DNA of 64,000 bases from contig NZ_BMKD01000009.1 in the NCBI RefSeq assembly GCF_014643835.1, forward strand, positions 62,001-126,000, read 5' to 3'. The stretch's first letter is position 1; each line of letters starts with the position of its first letter. Positions 44,215 through 53,403 of this stretch are shown one piece after another. A model generated the notes under the pieces. It worked only from the letters and a program-made list of their open reading frames with translations. It did no database searches and was not told the origin of the DNA. The translations under genes were made by a program, and so were the position numbers. This DNA is from Mucilaginibacter rubeus (GTDB lineage: Bacteria; Bacteroidota; Bacteroidia; Sphingobacteriales; Sphingobacteriaceae).

Positions 44215-46002
44215 ATGTGCCGTATAGCAGGAATCGTTTCTGAAAAAATATCCCAAAACGAGATCAGGAATAGCGTAAAATTAATGTGCCGCGCGTTACA
44301 GCATGGGGGGCCGGATGATGAGGGCATATTTGAAGATGAAAAAGCCAGCCTTGTTTTCGGTCACCGCAGGTTATCAATTATTGACCTCAGCAGCAACGGG
44401 CATCAGCCCATGGCAGATGTAGGTCAAAATGCATGGATCACCTTCAATGGCGAAATTTACAATTACCCCGAATTAAGACAGGAATTGCTAAGATCAGGAG
44501 CACAATTTAAGTCAGGCACCGATACCGAAGTTATACTCCAGGCCTATCTTAATTGGGGCACCGCGGCTTTTGCAAGGTTCAGGGGTATGTTTGCTTTTGC
44601 CTTATATGATGTTGGCAAAGCCCTGACTTACCTTGTACGTGATACCACCGGTATAAAACCGCTATATTATTCGGCTGCAAACAACGAGCTTTGTTTTGCA
44701 TCTGAAGTACGGGCATTTAAACAGTCGGGACTGAATATCGAAAAAGATCCGGACTGGCCGGTAAGGCTACTGGCATTTGGCCATATTCCTGAACCCTATA
44801 CCACATTAAAAAATGTATTCAGCTTGCCCAAAGGACATTTTTTATGCTGGGACCACAGGAGCGCGGGGTATACTTTAAGCAGATATCATATTGATGGTTT
44901 GCAAAGTGTAATAACCGATAAAAATGAAGCGCATCGGATAATCTACAATGCACTTAGTCTGGGTGTGAAAAGGCAATTAATTGCCGATGCACCCATAGGT
45001 GTATTTTTAAGCGGGGGGATTGATTCAAGCCTGCTCACACTCCTGGCCAATCGGCAAAAAAAAGAGCAACTTAAAACCATTTCTATATTTTTTGATGAAA
45101 AAAGTTATGATGAACGCAGCTATCAAAACATCATTAACAATAAAATAAATGGCCAAAACTTTTCACACCTGGTAAAACAATCAGATTTTGAAGCGGTTTT
45201 TTCGCAAATTATTGGTGCTATGGATATGCCTACCACTGATGGCATTAACAGCTGGTTTATTAGTAAATATGCCCATGACGATGGTTTGAAGGCCGTATTA
45301 TCAGGTGTGGGCGCCGATGAACTTTTTGGAGGTTATCCCTCATTTAACCGCATAAAATATCTTGGCTATCTGCGTAAACTGCCATCATGGATGTTAAAAA
45401 TATCCGGTCATTTTTTGCCTGATCATTATAAGAGATTGGCATTCCTCGCTGTTAACCATCCCGTAGCTGATTACCTGGCTTTGCGTGGATTATTTTCATT
45501 GGCTGATGTTTCTGCTTTACTGGATACAAGCATTGATCATATTAATGATGTATTGTTCGGCGCAGCTTTGTCGCCCGCACCACACGGTTATAATAACGAG
45601 CATGCAGAATGGTTTGAAACGCATTTCTACATGCAAAACCAATTGCTTAGGGATACCGACATAATGAGCATGAACCATGGTCTTGAAGTCAGAGTTCCGT
45701 TTTTGGATGAAGATTTTAATCGTGCAGCCCGGAATATCGCACCAGCCATCAGATTTAATAAACGCCAGCCGAAAAAACTTCTTATTGAAAGTTTCGACAA
45801 CCTTATTCCGCCCGAGGTTTGGAACAGGCCTAAAATGGGTTTCACATTCCCCTTACAAAAATGGATGAAGGAGCACCAGCTAATTAGCGATACTGATAAT
45901 TACAAAGGGAAAGCGGCACAAAATGCTATAAAACAGTTTAAAAACGACAGCATTCATTGGTCAAAGGCTTTCGCCTTGTACCAGGTTCAAAATGATGGCT
46001 AA
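44215..46002 (+). CDS. asnB: asparagine synthase-like glutamine amidotransferase
   Basis: A 595-residue two-domain enzyme of the AsnB family. The N-terminal class II glutaminase starts MCRIAGIVS, so Cys2 is the nucleophile after Met removal; RALQHGGPDDEG and FNGEIYNYPELR follow. The synthase domain has the PP-loop pyrophosphatase motif FLSGGIDSSLL (about 264-274) and SGVGADELFGGYP. AsnB paralogs inside polysaccharide clusters are thought to amidate uronic acids or other sugar carboxylates; that is an inference from context. The coding sequence ends overlapping the next gene by 11 bases. Confidence 0.9.
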   Translation: MCRIAGIVSEKISQNEIRNSVKLMCRALQHGGPDDEGIFEDEKASLVFGHRRLSIIDLSSNGHQPMADVGQNAWITFNGEIYNYPELRQELLRSGAQFKSGTDTEVILQAYLNWGTAAFARFRGMFAFALYDVGKALTYLVRDTTGIKPLYYSAANNELCFASEVRAFKQSGLNIEKDPDWPVRLLAFGHIPEPYTTLKNVFSLPKGHFLCWDHRSAGYTLSRYHIDGLQSVITDKNEAHRIIYNALSLGVKRQLIADAPIGVFLSGGIDSSLLTLLANRQKKEQLKTISIFFDEKSYDERSYQNIINNKINGQNFSHLVKQSDFEAVFSQIIGAMDMPTTDGINSWFISKYAHDDGLKAVLSGVGADELFGGYPSFNRIKYLGYLRKLPSWMLKISGHFLPDHYKRLAFLAVNHPVADYLALRGLFSLADVSALLDTSIDHINDVLFGAALSPAPHGYNNEHAEWFETHFYMQNQLLRDTDIMSMNHGLEVRVPFLDEDFNRAARNIAPAIRFNKRQPKKLLIESFDNLIPPEVWNRPKMGFTFPLQKWMKEHQLISDTDNYKGKAAQNAIKQFKNDSIHWSKAFALYQVQNDG

Positions 46003-47113
46003 AAATGTAATTCTTTTTACTTTACAAACATTTAGCACTACCGGCGGCATCCAGAAAATGACACGCACACTTGGTCATTCCTTGCATCGTGCTGCCTTAA
46101 AAAACAATTGGAATTTTGAGCTTTGGTCGGCTTATGATAAGCAGGATGACCTGATGGCGCAATATTTACCTTCTGCAAATTTCAAAGGGTTTGGCATAAA
46201 CCGGGCAGGTTTTGTTTTAGAAACCATTGGCCATTCCGCAAAGCCCCATGTTGCTATATTAAGTCATATTAACCTGGCTATCATTGGCCTGTTAATTAAA
46301 CTGATTAACCCTAAATGCCGGCTATGGCTTGTAGTACACGGTATTGAGGTTTGGCGTCCACTTTCGTTTTTAAAGCGCCTAATGCTTAAACACTGCGACA
46401 GCGTAATTTGTGTAAGTAATTATACCAAACAGCAAATGATAAAAAGGCATAACCTGAATGCAGATAAATGCATTGTCCTGAATAATGCCATTGACCCTTT
46501 TATGCGTTTGCCCAATATCTTCACGAAGCCACAAAAACTGTTGCGCAGTTATGGTTTAAACCACGATGATTTTATCATATTTTCGTTAACACGCATGGCA
46601 TCTACCGAGCTATACAAAGGGTATGACCAGGTAATTAATGCTCTGGGGAGCCTTAAGTCAAAATTCCCGCAAATAAAATATATACTTTCGGGCAAATATG
46701 ATGAGCAGGAACACATCCGTATAAAAGAATTAATAGCGGCGCATGATGTAAGGGAACAGGTAATTTTAACCGGCTTTATTGATGAAGCCGAACTTACCGA
46801 CTATTTCCTGCTGGCCGACCTGTTTGTTTTACCAAGCAAAAAGGAGGGCTTTGGCATTGTATTTATTGAAGCCCTTGCCTGCGGCTTACCCGTTATTTGT
46901 GGCAATGCCGATGGTAGTATTGACGCCATCCGGAACGGCGAACTGGGAGAAGCCATTGACCCGGACAACCTTACCGAACTTAACAAAGCAATAACAAAGC
47001 ATTTGCAAAAACACTTAGCTGCTGATACCCGCAAAAGCTTACAGGAAAAATGTTTAAGCCATTTTAACGAGCGCGATTATATGACCAAACTTGAGCAGCT
47101 GATAAATGACTGA
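45992..47113 (+). CDS. family 4 glycosyltransferase
   Basis: A 373-residue GT-B enzyme. The N-terminal domain opens NVILFTLQTFSTTGGIQKM, the acceptor half; the C-terminal domain has the nucleotide-sugar site LPSKKEGFGIVFIEALACG, with the EX7E pair near 285-293. The length is typical. The gene starts ATGATG, so the second ATG (45995) is an equally likely start. The sugar specificity is unknown. Its 3' end overlaps the ABC-permease gene by 8 bases, so coupling is tight. Confidence 0.9.
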   Translation: MMAKNVILFTLQTFSTTGGIQKMTRTLGHSLHRAALKNNWNFELWSAYDKQDDLMAQYLPSANFKGFGINRAGFVLETIGHSAKPHVAILSHINLAIIGLLIKLINPKCRLWLVVHGIEVWRPLSFLKRLMLKHCDSVICVSNYTKQQMIKRHNLNADKCIVLNNAIDPFMRLPNIFTKPQKLLRSYGLNHDDFIIFSLTRMASTELYKGYDQVINALGSLKSKFPQIKYILSGKYDEQEHIRIKELIAAHDVREQVILTGFIDEAELTDYFLLADLFVLPSKKEGFGIVFIEALACGLPVICGNADGSIDAIRNGELGEAIDPDNLTELNKAITKHLQKHLAADTRKSLQEKCLSHFNERDYMTKLEQLIND

Positions 47114-47969
47114 TTTGCATCCTGAAAAATGGGACATCGAAATAAATGCGAAAGGCAGCTTGCTCGACCTTAAGCTTAAAGAGGTGTGGCATTACCGCGA
47201 CTTGCTTGTGCTACTCGTTAGGCGCGATTTTATTTCCTTTTATAAGCAAACCATTTTGGGCCCGGTGTGGTTTTTTATTCAGCCGGTTATTACTATCCTG
47301 TTTTATACCCTGATATTTGGCAATTTGGCCGGCATCCCGGTTGATGGCCTGCCCAAGCCACTTTTTTACCTGGCCGGCACCATCATTTGGAACTATTTTG
47401 CCGATTGCCTGAACAAAACGTCAACTGTTTTTAAAGATAATGCCGGTATACTTGGCAAGGTATATTTTCCAAGACTTATTATGCCCTTAAGTATTGTGCT
47501 TTCAAACTTGATCCGTTTCGCGGTTCAGTTTCTACTTTTCATAATCCTGTACATCATATTTATCTTAAAGGGCGAACATATTATTCCCAATATAGCAGCC
47601 TTGCTGCTGCCATTACTCATTATCATGATAGCATCATTGGGTTTAGGCTTAGGTATGATCATATCGGCTGTTACCACAAAATACAGGGATATAGCGTTTA
47701 TAGTGGCCTTTGGCGTACCACTTTTAATGTATGCAACAACGGTTATATACCCTTTATCGGTGGCACAGGCTAAATATCCTAAATACAGCTGGCTTATTAA
47801 GTTTAACCCCATTACGGCCATAATTGAAACGTTCAGGTATGGCTTTTTAGGCAAAGGAAGCTTTAACTGGGAGCTGTTAGCTTACAGTATCGTTAGCACT
47901 ATTGTAATACTGCTTACAGGCATAGTAATATTTAATAAGGTTGAAAAAACTTTTGTTGATACTGTATAA
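47106..47969 (+). CDS. Wzm-like polysaccharide ABC-exporter permease
   Basis: A 287-residue permease of the ABC-2 polysaccharide/polyol-phosphate family. It has six membrane helices, preceded by the amphipathic N-terminal region LLVLLVRRDFISFYKQTILGPVWFF typical of Wzm/TagG proteins. The motif FNPITAIIETFRYGFLGKG near the C-terminus is also typical. It directly abuts the ATP-binding subunit gene (stop 47969, ATG 47970). Its role is to move a lipid-linked polysaccharide across the inner membrane. Confidence 0.92.
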   Translation: MTDLHPEKWDIEINAKGSLLDLKLKEVWHYRDLLVLLVRRDFISFYKQTILGPVWFFIQPVITILFYTLIFGNLAGIPVDGLPKPLFYLAGTIIWNYFADCLNKTSTVFKDNAGILGKVYFPRLIMPLSIVLSNLIRFAVQFLLFIILYIIFILKGEHIIPNIAALLLPLLIIMIASLGLGLGMIISAVTTKYRDIAFIVAFGVPLLMYATTVIYPLSVAQAKYPKYSWLIKFNPITAIIETFRYGFLGKGSFNWELLAYSIVSTIVILLTGIVIFNKVEKTFVDTV

Positions 47970-49235
47970 ATGAGTAAGGCAATAAAAGTTGAAAACTTAT
48001 CAAAAGCCTACCAACTAGGCGATTTTGGTACGGGCACTATCTCCCGCGACCTGGAGCGCTTTTGGGCACGTCTGCGGGGTAAGGAAGATCCTTTTTTAAA
48101 AATAGGCGAAGTGAATGATCGTACCATCAAAGGCGAAAGTGATGTGGTATGGAGCTTGAACGATATTAATTTTGAAGTTGAACAGGGCGATGCTGTTGGC
48201 ATTATAGGCCGCAACGGAGCAGGTAAAAGCACCCTGCTTAAAATTTTAAGCCGTGTTACCTCTCCTACTACCGGTTCGGTAAAACTAAAGGGCCGGATAG
48301 CCAGTTTACTTGAAGTAGGCACAGGTTTCCACCCGGAACTGAGCGGGCGGGAAAATATTTATCTCAATGGTGCCATACTGGGGATGCGCAAGGCCGAGAT
48401 CAAACAAAAGTTTGATGAGATCGTGAGCTTTTCGGGGGTTGAAAGATACATCGATACGCCGGTTAAGCGTTACTCGTCGGGAATGTATGTACGGTTGGCC
48501 TTTGCGGTGGCTGCGCACCTTGAAAGCGAAATTTTGATAGTAGATGAAGTACTGGCAGTTGGCGATGCCGAGTTTCAGAAAAAATGTCTCGGTAAAATGG
48601 GACAGGTGAGCAAAAGCGAAGGGCGCACGGTTTTGTTTGTGAGCCACAATATGGCCGCTGTGAAAACATTATGTAACCGGGGCATTGTACTTGCCAACGG
48701 ACAGCTAATATATGAAAACCGCCAGCTTGAAGCCGTTAGCTTTTATCAAACCAATAATAATACCCGGTCAACATTTGAGCATCATGGTGATCTAAGCTCA
48801 GCGCCGGGAAATGAAAATATAAGGGTGCTTAAATTTATTATCCGCCCGCTTACGGGCGACAGTATTTCCATTTCGACAGGTGTTAGCTTTGAGATGATCT
48901 TTTTTAATCAAAAGGCAGGTATTAACCTCGATGCCACATTTGAGTTAAAAAACAGCGATGAGATTCCGGTATTTCATAATGGCGTACTTATATCAACCAA
49001 TAACAATTCAAAAACCGGCTTGTATACGATTAAGTGTACTATCCCGCCTAACCTGTTGAATGCCGGTAATTATTCATTCAAGTTAATTTTCGGTGAAAAT
49101 CAGCGCTACCTGTTATTCGGTGCTGATGACTTTATCGGGTTTGAGGTTGAAAATGAAAGCAGGGGGAGTAACAGTGCTTTAGCTCCGGGAGTTATTCATC
49201 CTAAACTTGACTTTAACGTTAGTTACCAGGCATAA
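47970..49235 (+). CDS. Wzt-like ABC-exporter ATP-binding protein
   Basis: A 421-residue ABC ATPase. Walker A GRNGAGKST is at about 80-88, the signature is the Wzt-type SSGMYVRLAFA (about 169-179) and Walker B ILIVDEVLAVGD is at about 188-199; SHNMAAV follows. Residues 250-421 form a C-terminal domain of the Wzt carbohydrate-binding (beta-sandwich) type, which in O9a-like systems recognises the modified chain end before export. Thus the exporter may be coupled to a specific terminal modification of the glycan. A 93-base gap to the next start codon follows. Confidence 0.92.
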   Translation: MSKAIKVENLSKAYQLGDFGTGTISRDLERFWARLRGKEDPFLKIGEVNDRTIKGESDVVWSLNDINFEVEQGDAVGIIGRNGAGKSTLLKILSRVTSPTTGSVKLKGRIASLLEVGTGFHPELSGRENIYLNGAILGMRKAEIKQKFDEIVSFSGVERYIDTPVKRYSSGMYVRLAFAVAAHLESEILIVDEVLAVGDAEFQKKCLGKMGQVSKSEGRTVLFVSHNMAAVKTLCNRGIVLANGQLIYENRQLEAVSFYQTNNNTRSTFEHHGDLSSAPGNENIRVLKFIIRPLTGDSISISTGVSFEMIFFNQKAGINLDATFELKNSDEIPVFHNGVLISTNNNSKTGLYTIKCTIPPNLLNAGNYSFKLIFGENQRYLLFGADDFIGFEVENESRGSNSALAPGVIHPKLDFNVSYQA

Positions 49236-49328
49236 AAGCATATATAAGCCCCGCATATCATACAATTGCCCAAATTGTTAAACGACAGAGGTAACGTTCA
49301 TAGAAGAAAACAACTCCCCTCCTTTGCA

Positions 49329-49859
49329 ATGCGTAAAATTTTAATTGTAAATGGCCATCTGGTTATAGGCGGTGCCGAAAAGCTCGTCTATGAATTGGCT
49401 GTTTTCGCCCAGAAAAATAACATTGCCCCAACCGTTCTTATAATTGATAACTACATCAGGGAATACTACGATCCGATATTTAAACAAAAGAAAATAAAAG
49501 TAGTGCGAACCAGGCTCAGCACCATACGAAACTTCAGGGCTCCTTTAAAAATGCTAAGGTCAATGTACTGGTCGCTTAGGTTAAAATATTTTGCCAATAG
49601 TGTATATGATAGTGTCCATGTCATCGGTTTGCATAACATTTACAGGGCAAAAGATTTCATTAATCATAGTAACCGGTTTTATTGGCATGTAACCAATGCA
49701 GCACAGGGTGCTTACAACTATCCTGAAAGCTACTTCGATAATCCCAATGATACGCTGGTTTGCATCAATCAATACCAGGAAAATGAACTCGACAGCCATT
49801 ACGGGAATGATGTATTTAAATGCAAAAGGGTTTTATTCCCGCTTTTTTTGAATGATTAA
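49329..49859 (+). CDS. N-terminal half of a split GT-B glycosyltransferase
   Basis: A 176-residue protein starting MRKILIVNGHLVIGGAEKLV, the classic acceptor-domain start of GT4 enzymes (GGAEK loop). It ends just where the N-terminal Rossmann domain of a GT-B fold should end, after NQYQENELDSHYGNDVF and FPLFLND. An open frame continues 21 codons upstream to a TTG, but the ATG at 49329 is preferred. The next frame (+1) starts with an ATG inside this gene's last codons (8-base overlap) and supplies the missing C-terminal domain. It is either a natural two-subunit enzyme or a frameshifted gene. Confidence 0.72.
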   Translation: MRKILIVNGHLVIGGAEKLVYELAVFAQKNNIAPTVLIIDNYIREYYDPIFKQKKIKVVRTRLSTIRNFRAPLKMLRSMYWSLRLKYFANSVYDSVHVIGLHNIYRAKDFINHSNRFYWHVTNAAQGAYNYPESYFDNPNDTLVCINQYQENELDSHYGNDVFKCKRVLFPLFLND

Positions 49860-50400
49860 TTTAAACGTCGTATCACGCATCTCTGATGATAAGAATTATT
49901 TTCCCGATCTGTTAGAAACATTGTACTTGTTAAAAAACAACGGGATCACTGATGTTCATATACTATTTATAGGTACCGTATATAGCCCGAAAGTTTACCA
50001 AAACATTCTTGATACGGCCAGCCGGCTTAATGTTTCTTCAAACATCGCGTTTACAGAAAGGTCTATCCCGATGAATGAACTAAATGATGAAATAAAAAGC
50101 GGATATTTTATCAACTTCACTATTGGTGAATTTACCGGCTATTCAGGTCTGGAAAGTATCAAAAACGGGTTTAAGACAATTTTTTATAACATTGATAAGT
50201 CGCTTAAAAATGATCACAATGACTTAATCACCTACTGTCACACGCTTGATGAACTAACGGCCCTGATTATAAATATCAGCCGGGAGCAGGCTCTTATAAA
50301 CAAAGAAATTACAGCTTGTAACCATGATATGCTTAACAGGTTTGTACTAAACAGTACCAAGAAGCAGCAATTGCTTTCTATGATGTTGCCAAAACATTAA
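49852..50400 (+). CDS. C-terminal half of a split GT-B glycosyltransferase
   Basis: A 182-residue protein beginning MINLNVVSRISDDKNYFPDLL, which matches the beta-strand opening the C-terminal domain of GT4 enzymes (VGR...KN). LETLYLLKNNG..DVHILFIGT and the IGEFTGYSGLESIKNG segment correspond to the nucleotide-sugar-binding half, though the EX7E glutamates are not conventional. On its own it lacks an acceptor domain. It has no good ribosome-binding site and probably depends on coupling with the upstream half. Confidence 0.7.
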   Translation: MINLNVVSRISDDKNYFPDLLETLYLLKNNGITDVHILFIGTVYSPKVYQNILDTASRLNVSSNIAFTERSIPMNELNDEIKSGYFINFTIGEFTGYSGLESIKNGFKTIFYNIDKSLKNDHNDLITYCHTLDELTALIINISREQALINKEITACNHDMLNRFVLNSTKKQQLLSMMLPKH

Positions 50401-50421
50401 TTATTAAACACATTAGCCCAA

Positions 50422-51339
50422 ATGAGTAAGGTTGCCTTGATAATTATTTACAACCACCAGTACAATAAAAACATACCTGTTTTAGAAAAAATTTATCATA
50501 ATAGATTTACCAACATCTACCATTTGGTTCCTTTTTATACCGGCGATTTATCCAATGTAATTTCTGTTTATGAAAACTCATTCTACTTTCAGGGATATGT
50601 TACCCAGAGCTTGGGTTCTTTTTTTGACGATAAATATGATCACTATTTTTTCGTTGCAGATGATCTGCTGTTGAACCCCGCAATAAATGAGAACAACTAT
50701 GCGGGCTTTTTTAAACTAAAAGCCGGCACATGTTTCATCCCTGAGCTTATCAACCTGCATGAAACCGACCTAAACAAGCGTTGGGAAAGGGTGGCCGATG
50801 GCTTTAATTATAACATAGAATTGAGTGGTGTTGAAGCGAAAAGCTTTCTTCCCGATTACAACACCGCTTTAGCTATATTCAATAAGTTTGGTTTATCGGT
50901 AGGGCCTTTGAATTTCAGGCAAATTTGGGACGCCCCAAAAACACTGAAAGACTGGTTTACAATGCCACTGCGGGAAGTATTGCGCTATTTAAAAAACCTG
51001 ATCACTAAACAACAACACCATCTTCGGTATCCTGTGGTTGGTGGTTATTCAGATGTGTTTATTATAAGTGCCGATACCATCAAACAATTTAGTCATTATT
51101 GCGGCATAACAGCCGTAACTAAATTGTTTGTGGAGGTTGGTTTGCCTACCTCGTTAGTATTATCGGCAAATGAAATCGTTACCGAAACAGACCTTAACTT
51201 AAAAGGTTTCCCATTGTGGACAGCTCAAGACTATACCATACTCGATAAATACAACAATAGCCTTACCGATCTTGTAAATAATTTCCCGGAAAATTTACTT
51301 TACATCCATCCCATTAAACTTTCTAAATGGAAAGCCTAA
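50422..51339 (+). CDS. unrecognised protein of a glycan locus
   Basis: A 305-residue protein I do not recognise. It opens with a hydrophobic strand (KVALIIIYNHQYNKNI), as GT-A enzymes do. It carries HYFFVADDLLLNP near 75-87, whose DD could be a metal/nucleotide-sugar site. It also has a hydrophilic middle (FPDY/TLKDWFTMPLRE) and WTAQDYTILDKY near the C-terminus. No signal peptide or membrane helix is seen. It overlaps the STELLO-like gene by 13 bases, so the two are probably made together. A glycosyltransferase role is a guess from fold-like features and context. Confidence 0.6.
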   Translation: MSKVALIIIYNHQYNKNIPVLEKIYHNRFTNIYHLVPFYTGDLSNVISVYENSFYFQGYVTQSLGSFFDDKYDHYFFVADDLLLNPAINENNYAGFFKLKAGTCFIPELINLHETDLNKRWERVADGFNYNIELSGVEAKSFLPDYNTALAIFNKFGLSVGPLNFRQIWDAPKTLKDWFTMPLREVLRYLKNLITKQQHHLRYPVVGGYSDVFIISADTIKQFSHYCGITAVTKLFVEVGLPTSLVLSANEIVTETDLNLKGFPLWTAQDYTILDKYNNSLTDLVNNFPENLLYIHPIKLSKWKA

Positions 51340-52322
51340 AAAAAGCAATTGTAATAACATCAATATTTGAACCAACAGAGGCCGTCGTTTCTTTTTCAAA
51401 ACTGTCCGATTATCACCTGATAGTAGTTGGCGACAAAAAGTCGCCCAAAGATTGGCACTGTGATAATGTTGAATATCTTTCTGTCGACCGGCAGGAAACA
51501 TTACCATATCAATTATCAAAAGTGCTGCCCTTTAACCATTATTGCCGTAAAATGCTCGGTTACCTGGCGGCCATTGGGCAAAAAGCAGCATATATAATTG
51601 ATACCGATGATGACAATTACCCAAAGGGGAATTGGGACTTTCCGGTATTTGAGAGTGAATTTGACATGATAGACGGGCCTGCAGGATTTGTTAATATTTA
51701 CCAATACTATACAAAACAAAAAATATGGCCCCGCGGGCTCCCGCTCGACCTTATCAATACCGATTTTCAGATTGAAAAATTTACTTCAAGACAAAATTGT
51801 AATGTTGGGATCTGGCAGGGCTTAGCGGATGAAGACCCTGATGTAGACGCGATTTACCGCTTAACAGATAATACCCCATGCTATTTTGATGACAAGCCAC
51901 CCATTGTTTTAAACCGTGGAACGGTTTGTCCGTTTAACACTCAAAATACCATAATACGGAAAGAGTTATTTGCATTGCTTTATCTTCCAACATATGTAAC
52001 ATTCCGCTTTACGGATATTCTTCGTGGTTTAGTGGCACAGCCAGTTATGTGGCTTTATGGTTATCAGCTTGGTTTTATCAATGCCACGGTTGTGCAAAAA
52101 AGAAACCTGCATAATTATATGGATGATTTCACATCAGAGATACCCATGTACCAGCATTGTAACAAAATAGTGGATTTAGTAACTACTGTTATATCTGCGG
52201 ATAATACAGTTGAGGTTAATCTGCTGAATGCATATAAAGCATTGTTAGAAAATAATATAGTTTGCGAAAAGGAAATAATTACACTGGAAAGCTGGCTCGC
52301 AGACATCACATCGCTCCAATAA
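51327..52322 (+). CDS. STELLO/DUF288-like glycosyltransferase
   Basis: A 331-residue protein with the opening IVITSIFEPTEAVVSF and the DxD-like motif IIDTDDDNYP (about 90-99), both typical of the STELLO (DUF288) glycosyltransferase-like family. Plant STELLO proteins sit in the Golgi and affect cellulose-synthase assembly; in bacteria they occur in polysaccharide loci with poorly known roles. There is no signal peptide. The length is close to a single catalytic domain. It starts inside the end of the preceding unrecognised gene. Confidence 0.75.
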   Translation: MESLKKAIVITSIFEPTEAVVSFSKLSDYHLIVVGDKKSPKDWHCDNVEYLSVDRQETLPYQLSKVLPFNHYCRKMLGYLAAIGQKAAYIIDTDDDNYPKGNWDFPVFESEFDMIDGPAGFVNIYQYYTKQKIWPRGLPLDLINTDFQIEKFTSRQNCNVGIWQGLADEDPDVDAIYRLTDNTPCYFDDKPPIVLNRGTVCPFNTQNTIIRKELFALLYLPTYVTFRFTDILRGLVAQPVMWLYGYQLGFINATVVQKRNLHNYMDDFTSEIPMYQHCNKIVDLVTTVISADNTVEVNLLNAYKALLENNIVCEKEIITLESWLADITSLQ

Positions 52323-52376
52323 AACAATCAAGTCGGGAAAAAGACGAGCAGTTATATATTTTACCCCATCAATAAT

Positions 52377-53399
52377 TTGAGCCCCGGTATATCCGTCATA
52401 GTTTGCTGTTACAATAGCAGCAAACGGCTTCCCTTAACCATTAAACACCTGGCCTTACAACAAGCAGCTGTTAATTGGGAAGTTATTATCGTTGATAACG
52501 CCTCAACAGATGGGACAGCTACCACAGCTGCGGCCGAATGGGAGAAATACAAGCTAACCAATGTTCCGTTCAGTGTTTTGAATCAACCGATTGCAGGATT
52601 GAGCCATGCGCGAGACATGGGCTTGAGCTATGCCCGGTATGAATACCTTCTTTTTTGCGATGATGATAACTGGCTTTGTGATGATTATGTTGAACGTTGC
52701 TTCATGATTATGAACGATGATAGCCAAATTGGTGTATTAGGGGGATGTGGAGTGATAGAAGCTGAACAACCAGCCCTGATTACTGAAGATCTACTGAAAT
52801 TCACCACGGTTTGGGGCCCTCAAACATGGGCAGCGGATAGCCATTGGGTTTACGGTGCCGGGGCTGTTTACCGGAAAAGTATCCTGCTTGAACTAAAGAA
52901 CGCCAATTGGAGGCAGGTAACAACCGGGCGGATAGGTAAAAAACTGCTTTCGGGCGAAGATGTTGAGATCTGCCTGATGAATTATTTGATGGGCTATAAG
53001 ATCCTCGCCGATGATAACCTAAAATTTAAACACTTTGTTCCCCATCAAAGGCAAAATATCGACTATATATTAAAGGTTGCATTTTGGTTAAATTACAGCA
53101 GCGTTTTGCTCAATGGCTATTTTGCACTGGTTAATGATAATAAACGGCCTATCGAACAGATCATAAATCACGATCTGCTTTCCGCAGCAAAATCCTTAAT
53201 CAAGTTAACGGTTAACTTGTTTTATCAAAAGGTTAATAGATCCCGGCCTGTAAACGTCGAACAAAAAATTTCATACTACAAAAAATCTGGCCAGCTCAAA
53301 TCGCTGTTAACTAACAGGCAACTGATAAAAAATCAGTACCAGCATATAAAACAATTATTAAAAATTGTAAAAACAGCCCAGGCTTTCACAAGCTATTAA
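52377..53399 (+). CDS. family 2 glycosyltransferase (TTG start)
   Basis: A 340-residue GT-A enzyme. It opens SPGISVIVCCYNSSKRL, followed by EVIIVDNASTDGT (about 35-47) and the DxD-like FCDDDNW (about 95-101); GAGAVYRKS and LLSGEDVEICL are typical of the WcaA/GT2 subgroup. The first codon is TTG (52377): the conserved fold starts 4 residues later and the next in-frame methionine is beyond residue 75, so no ATG start is possible. It resembles the incomplete GT2 at 63.4 kb in the glycine-alanine acceptor loop. Confidence 0.85.
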   Translation: MSPGISVIVCCYNSSKRLPLTIKHLALQQAAVNWEVIIVDNASTDGTATTAAAEWEKYKLTNVPFSVLNQPIAGLSHARDMGLSYARYEYLLFCDDDNWLCDDYVERCFMIMNDDSQIGVLGGCGVIEAEQPALITEDLLKFTTVWGPQTWAADSHWVYGAGAVYRKSILLELKNANWRQVTTGRIGKKLLSGEDVEICLMNYLMGYKILADDNLKFKHFVPHQRQNIDYILKVAFWLNYSSVLLNGYFALVNDNKRPIEQIINHDLLSAAKSLIKLTVNLFYQKVNRSRPVNVEQKISYYKKSGQLKSLLTNRQLIKNQYQHIKQLLKIVKTAQAFTSY

Positions 53400-53403
53400 G
53401 CTT

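Noticed and set aside
49841-49859. Programmed -1 frameshift at the T7 run
   Set aside because: The downstream gene is in the +1 frame, and a -1 shift at the T-run meets a stop immediately.
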